Notes under the pieces: generated by a model
What the model was told of the DNA's origin: nothing
The model's input: only the letters and a program-made list of their open reading frames with translations
Databases searched by the model: none
In this document: positions 63,077 to 64,000 of the stretch, one piece after another
Layout: each line of letters begins with the position of its first letter
How positions within the stretch are numbered: the first letter of the stretch is position 1
Assembly (NCBI GenBank): GCA_046329195.1
Contig: JAXLVB010000002.1
Coordinates: 682,001 to 746,000, forward strand
DNA length: 64,000 bases
Reading direction: 5' to 3'
Source: JAXLVB01 sp046329195
GTDB lineage: Bacteria; Bacteroidota; Bacteroidia; Cytophagales; Spirosomataceae
Program-made: the position numbers and the translations under genes

Positions 63077-64000
63077 GTGTTTTTTGTTAAAGCTAACCAA
63101 CGTTCACACAGCAATAATCCTAAGAAAACTGCCAAAATAATTTTTGAAACTCCGGCTTCTTGACCATGTTCTTGGGCCTGCTTTGAGGTTTCTTCCTTAA
63201 AAACACTCCTGATACCTTGCTGACTCAATAGTACCTTTTGCCAAGCAAGTTGCTGCTTCATGAGCAGCTGAGTGCCTATCCATTCGGGCAATTGTCCACT
63301 CACTATTTGTTCTTCAGGTAGCACGACCAAGGCTTCATTAGTAGGGTCAGTGGGTTGTTTTCCGATCAGAATAGCTAGTTCGGTTGGAATCTTTTGCAAA
63401 GGCGCTTCGCTATCTGCTATTCCAATGGCGATAGGGGTATTGGATTGTACTGATTCTTGAAAATTAAATTCAAGTTGATACACTTGCGCCAGTGCTTTAA
63501 AGGCAGCCAATATCGCTTCTTTATGCTGTTTATTTTGAATGGACAAATACACCCCAAATGCCCCCTGATGCGTAGGGGTTGCTTCTAATTTGTCTGGAAT
63601 ACCGTTGGCTCTTGCCACTGAAAATAAGCCTTGTTGATTCTGAAACCCAATCTTGTTATCTGCTAATGCAACAAATGGTTTTGCTACTTGTGACGAATCT
63701 GAGATTGTGTGAATAGCCACTGCACTGGGTACATTAATGTGCGGAATGGCTTGTAACGATGCGTTGTTTGTTAAGTACAGATGATACGCTAAATTTCCTT
63801 CCTCAGCGTATTGTTTCTGAACTTGGTGAATACAACTTTGAATGAGAAAGGGCGTACAATCCGTTATCCTCATCGAATCATCCAACTCCTTGATTGGCTG
63901 ACAATTAGGTAAAATCCAACAGACTTTCTCTCCTTCTCGAAGTGCTTTTTCTAATTCAAATTTGAAATTTTGAACGACCAATGGATTCGTTTGAACTAAA
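63073..64000 (-). CDS. BatA-like membrane protein, 5' end missing
   Basis: The frame is open to the window edge; the TTG at 63981 is internal, so the N-terminus lies outside. The visible part (309 residues) ends in one transmembrane helix (VSKIILAVFLGLLLCERWLAL) and contains soluble segments with a weak class-I-amidotransferase- or VWA-like look. BatA-type proteins have N-terminal helices and a VWA-like domain, which would lie partly outside the window. It is the first visible gene of the three-gene operon. Confidence 0.55.
   Translation of the reverse strand, partial: LVQTNPLVVQNFKFELEKALREGEKVCWILPNCQPIKELDDSMRITDCTPFLIQSCIHQVQKQYAEEGNLAYHLYLTNNASLQAIPHINVPSAVAIHTISDSSQVAKPFVALADNKIGFQNQQGLFSVARANGIPDKLEATPTHQGAFGVYLSIQNKQHKEAILAAFKALAQVYQLEFNFQESVQSNTPIAIGIADSEAPLQKIPTELAILIGKQPTDPTNEALVVLPEEQIVSGQLPEWIGTQLLMKQQLAWQKVLLSQQGIRSVFKEETSKQAQEHGQEAGVSKIILAVFLGLLLCERWLALTKNT

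Overview
The window looks like chromosomal DNA of a Bacteroidota bacterium, most likely a Cytophagales (Spirosomaceae-like) member. The evidence is a gliding gene (gldC), a long ispG of the Bacteroidetes/plant type, both type II and type III glutamine synthetases, DUF3570/DUF4197/DUF4159 families, promoters of the TAnnTTTG type, few Shine-Dalgarno sites and about 42% GC by eye. I see no rRNA, tRNA, CRISPR array, insertion sequence or phage gene. Genes lie in short operons on both strands, often separated by strong hairpin terminators.

Layout: 1-4956 (minus) holds two secreted CotH-kinase-like proteins, a small YD-rich secreted protein, a VTC-type polyphosphate polymerase and a DUF4956 membrane protein cut by the window edge. 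5133-8029 (minus) holds an SPFH protein and a pterin run (6-pyruvoyl-tetrahydropterin-synthase-like gene, folE, atypical SDR). 8264-13003 (plus) looks like sugar capture and activation: GH109-like glycosidase, FHS transporter, GHMP sugar kinase, nucleotidyltransferase. 13116-29032 is mostly housekeeping: ispG, M28 peptidase, CoxE-like VWA protein, rsmE, DUF4159, desaturase, an E2 acyltransferase, cinA, gldC, thioredoxin-like and TPR proteins, MoxR ATPase. 29260-39852 is rich in nitrogen assimilation: GSIII and GSII divergently placed, then Amt with an outer-membrane porin, with an LtaS-like phosphotransferase and mtaB between. 40163-49283 holds a ferredoxin, LuxC-like acyl-CoA reductase, esterase, second M28 peptidase, dnaE and trxA.

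The most interesting part is 50285-56770. It holds an ATP-grasp-like protein, a class I glutamine amidotransferase, a YbdK/GCS2 carboxylate-amine ligase, a second ATP-grasp ligase and two alpha/beta-hydrolase esterases. This composition suggests an amidoligase pathway making an unknown amide- or peptide-linked small molecule, or modifying a protein. No product can be read from the sequence. 56867-59067 follows with a Rieske lipoprotein, a secreted thioredoxin and a DUF3570 protein. 59216-64000 (minus) carries three large membrane proteins of a BatA/DUF4175-like cluster, the last cut by the window edge.

Functions are assigned from recognised motifs, length and neighbourhood only; no database search was possible. 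Several starts were moved downstream to ATG codons where the longest frame began at TTG or ran through intergenic hairpins.
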